In this document: positions 4,885 to 6,441 of the stretch, piece by piece
How positions within the stretch are numbered: position 1 is the stretch's first letter
Layout of the letters: each line of letters opens with the position of its first letter
Assembly (NCBI GenBank): GCA_016286075.1
Contig: JAEERZ010000131.1
Coordinates: forward strand, 1-6,441
DNA length: 6,441 bases
Origin: Selenomonadaceae bacterium
GTDB taxonomy: Bacteria; Bacillota; Negativicutes; Selenomonadales; Selenomonadaceae
Direction of reading: 5' to 3'
The notes under the pieces: generated by a model
Database searches by the model: none
What the model was told of the DNA's origin: nothing
Seen by the model: only the letters and a program-made list of their open reading frames with translations
Position numbers and translations under genes: made by a program

Positions 4885-5663
4885 GGCTTTGCGACGATTT
4901 CGGAGACGGCGACAAGGGCCGCTTCGCCGCAGATGGCGATTCGTCCGTTCCCCGTCAGGCGGCAGTGGAGATGACCGCCGCGCTTTGATGCTTGGTAGGC
5001 GTGGAATTCTTTCTTGCCCGTGACCTCCGCCCAGTAGGGGACGATTTGGCAGTGGGCCGAGCCGCAGACGGGATCTTCCGGGATGGCGAGCTTCGGGAAG
5101 AAGCTCCGGGATACGCAGTCGCTTTCCGTGCCGGGAGCGGTGACGTTTTGGCCTCTGCCTTCCAGCTTCGAGAGCAGCGTCTGGTTCGGCGTCATGCGCC
5201 GTATTTCTTCCTCGTCGGCAAAGACGCAGACAAGGTCGTCACCCAAGAGCGCCTTGACAGGGCGGACGCCGAAAGCCGCTTCCATATCGTCCGTGACCGG
5301 AACCTCCCGCTGCGAACCGACGGGAAAATCCATCTCGTATTGCCCGTCCTTTCGCGCAACGGTCAACGTTCCGCTTCTCGTGTAAAACTGCACGACGTCC
5401 TTTTCCTTGTCCTCATGGTTCAGCACCACGAAAGACGAAGCCAGCGTCGCGTGACCGCAAAGGTCGACCTCCGTCCCCGGCGTGAACCAGCGCAGGCGCC
5501 AGCCTTCTCCTTCCCGGACGAGGAACGCCGTCTCCGAAAGATTGTTTTCCGCCGCCAGCTTCTGCATGAAATCCTCGGGAAGCGGCGCCTCCGTCACGCA
5601 GACCGCCGCCGGATTGCCCGAAAAGGGTTTCGCCGTGAACGCGTCGACGATGTATTGCTTCAT
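4881..5663 (-). CDS. PhzF-family isomerase (phenazine biosynthesis PhzF-like / YddE-like)
   Basis: A 260-residue cytoplasmic protein of the diaminopimelate epimerase fold, PhzF branch, close to the family's usual length of roughly 260-300. Signatures in order: VDAFT...PFSGNPAAV (6-21), NLSETAFL with the proposed catalytic acid E44, RWFTPGTEVDLCGHATLASS (58-77) with H71, and EDPVCGSAHC (196-205) with D197 and S202. These correspond by spacing to PhzF E45, H74, D208 and S213. True PhzF isomerises trans-2,3-dihydro-3-hydroxyanthranilate, but no other phenazine gene is present, so the substrate is unknown. Cysteines at 69 and 200 sit where DapF has its catalytic pair. ATG 5661-5663 is preceded on the minus strand by GGAGGG at 8 nt. 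The TAA stop (4881-4883) lies within the end of the inverted-repeat element. Confidence 0.92.
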   Translation of the reverse strand: MKQYIVDAFTAKPFSGNPAAVCVTEAPLPEDFMQKLAAENNLSETAFLVREGEGWRLRWFTPGTEVDLCGHATLASSFVVLNHEDKEKDVVQFYTRSGTLTVARKDGQYEMDFPVGSQREVPVTDDMEAAFGVRPVKALLGDDLVCVFADEEEIRRMTPNQTLLSKLEGRGQNVTAPGTESDCVSRSFFPKLAIPEDPVCGSAHCQIVPYWAEVTGKKEFHAYQASKRGGHLHCRLTGNGRIAICGEAALVAVSEIVAKP

Positions 5664-5705
5664 ATTGTTTCCCTCCGTAGTCTTTATATATCAGCGAACG
5701 TCTAT

Positions 5706-5733
5706 ATTTTATAACGGGAAACACGAAAGTCAA
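5706..5733 (-). promoter_or_regulatory. Promoter of the phzF-like gene
   Basis: On the minus strand, TTGACT (5728-5733) and TAAAAT (5706-5711) are spaced 16 bp, both 5/6 to consensus. The leader to the start codon would be about 35 nt. A TATATA box closer to the gene (about 5686-5691) is a second but less well-placed candidate. Arms AAATTG (5736-5741) and CAATTT (5760-5765) lie just upstream, between the divergent promoters, and could be an operator. Confidence 0.6.
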
Positions 5734-5786
5734 TAAAATTGCTGTAAACGGTGTCAAAACAATTTATCGGTGGCAAGGTATATTTG

Positions 5787-5795
5787 TGGTATAAT
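5787..5795 (+). promoter_or_regulatory. Extended -10 promoter of the phosphoribosyltransferase gene
   Basis: TGG followed by a perfect TATAAT (5790-5795) makes an extended -10 element. No good -35 lies at 16-18 bp, which such promoters tolerate. Transcription would start near 5802, leaving only about 20 nt of leader, too short for a purine riboswitch. Confidence 0.7.
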
Positions 5796-5820
5796 AATAA
5801 AAAAACAGGGGGCAGGGTTT

Positions 5821-6372
5821 ATGGCGAAACGGTTTCATGAATTGAAGATCGCGGGCTGCACGCGGCAGCTTCCGATTATGAATATTTCGGACACGAAGGC
5901 AATCGCGGCTTTTGTAGTCTTAGGGGACGTGGAGCTGGCGGAAAAATGCGCGGAGGCGCTGCTGGAGAAAATCCCGAAAGACACGGAAATCATTATGACC
6001 GCCGAGACGAAAGGCATTCCGATGGCGGAAGAACTGGCCCGCCTGATGGGGCACAGCCGTTATGTGACGGCGCGCAAATCCGTCAAGGCGTACATGGAGG
6101 ATCCCCTGTTCGTGGAGGACGAGTCCATTACGACATTGGGCAAGCAGCGGCTGTATCTGATGCAGGAGGACGCCGCCCTCATCAAGGGGAAACGCGTGCT
6201 GCTGCTGGACGACGTCATCAGTCTGGGCGGCTCCATGAAGGCGCTGCGGAATCTGGCGGAAAAAGCGGGCGGCACCGTCGTCGGTCAGGCCGCCGCCGTG
6301 GCGGAGGGCGATGCCGCCAAACGGACGGACATCATCTTCCTGGCGTCCATGCCATTGTTCAAAGCGGAATAA
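5821..6372 (+). CDS. Phosphoribosyltransferase, adenine/xanthine PRT-like (type I PRTase)
   Basis: 183 residues, cytoplasmic. The type I PRTase signature is complete: the PRPP-binding loop RVLLLDDVISLGGS (125-138) with the D130-D131 pair, the earlier TAETKGIPMAEELA segment (60-73), matching the E-x-R/K-G-hydrophobic segment of adenine PRTases, and ARKSVKAYM (84-92), like the R-K-x-x-K patch. Such enzymes join a free purine base to PRPP, giving the nucleotide and pyrophosphate, for base salvage. Which base is used cannot be read from the sequence. The N-terminal part (RFHELKIAGCTRQLPIMNIS) is unlike classical short Apt and may form the base-specificity hood. ATG 5821 is chosen over an in-frame GTG at 5770, which lies upstream of the promoter; AGGGGGCAGGG (5807-5817) is a strong ribosome site. 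It diverges from the phzF-like gene and has its own terminator. Confidence 0.88.
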   Translation: MAKRFHELKIAGCTRQLPIMNISDTKAIAAFVVLGDVELAEKCAEALLEKIPKDTEIIMTAETKGIPMAEELARLMGHSRYVTARKSVKAYMEDPLFVEDESITTLGKQRLYLMQEDAALIKGKRVLLLDDVISLGGSMKALRNLAEKAGGTVVGQAAAVAEGDAAKRTDIIFLASMPLFKAE

Positions 6373-6385
6373 CTTACGAAACTCA

Positions 6386-6423
6386 GCTCCGTCCTGGCGA
6401 AGAACAGGACGGGGCGTTTTTTT
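6386..6423 (+). terminator. Rho-independent terminator of the phosphoribosyltransferase gene
   Basis: GCTCCGTCCTG (6386-6396) pairs with CAGGACGGGGC (6405-6415) over 11 bp with one wobble and an 8-nt loop. Seven Ts follow at 6417-6423. It lies 13 bases after the stop codon. Confidence 0.93.
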
Positions 6424-6441
6424 GCGCGGGAAATTTGGAAA

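Noticed and set aside
4992..5714. 240-codon plus-strand frame over the phzF-like gene
   Set aside because: Antisense to a clear PhzF-family gene; Arg-rich and lacking motifs or initiation signals.
5664..5820. Purine riboswitch ahead of the phosphoribosyltransferase gene
   Set aside because: The predicted leader is only about 20 nt and shows no aptamer-like helices.
1..6441. CRISPR array or toxin-antitoxin pair
   Set aside because: No regularly spaced direct repeats were seen, and no small overlapping gene pair with recognisable toxin or antitoxin features.

Overview
This looks like a chromosomal segment from a Gram-negative-type Firmicute, most likely the Negativicutes (a Selenomonas or Mitsuokella-like genome). 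That placement is an inference. It rests on the moderately GC-rich coding sequence, strong purine-rich ribosome binding sites, sigma-A-type promoters, U-tailed terminators, and the mix of genes (GltD-like oxidoreductase, PhzF-type isomerase, APRT-like phosphoribosyltransferase). No marker gene fixes the taxon.

Layout. (1) Positions 1-384 hold the 3' end of an FAD/NAD(P)-dependent oxidoreductase of the glutamate synthase small-subunit type, closed by a bidirectional hairpin at 395-426. (2) A convergent minus-strand gene (439-855) encodes a 138-residue helical protein of unknown function. (3) A promoter at 983-1011 faces right into a probable two-gene unit: a two-TM zinc-ribbon protein (1091-1477) and a 170-residue unrecognised protein (1500-2012). 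(4) A single tRNA-Thr(CGT) gene (2080-2155) has its own consensus promoter and terminator. (5) A more AT-rich segment follows, with a perfect 38-bp palindrome (2351-2388) immediately upstream of an AAA ATPase/DUF4143 gene (2444-3670). (6) A secreted protein of unknown function (3758-4609) with a clear signal peptide has its own promoter and terminator. (7) A 168-bp element with terminal inverted repeats and no coding capacity (4717-4884) lies between converging genes, and its right end supplies the stop codon of the next gene. (8) A minus-strand PhzF-family isomerase (4881-5663) and a plus-strand APRT-like phosphoribosyltransferase (5821-6372) diverge from a 157-bp intergenic region. A terminator at 6386-6423 closes the window.

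The genes do not form one pathway. Most are single-gene units with their own promoters or terminators, and only the zinc-ribbon gene and its downstream neighbour look co-transcribed. I see no CRISPR array, toxin-antitoxin pair, phage module or clear multi-gene defence system. The parts most worth a second look are the TIR-bounded element fused to the phzF-like stop codon, the 38-bp palindrome next to the ATPase gene, the two-cysteine active site of the PhzF homologue, and the G-rich leader with a mini-ORF before the zinc-ribbon gene.
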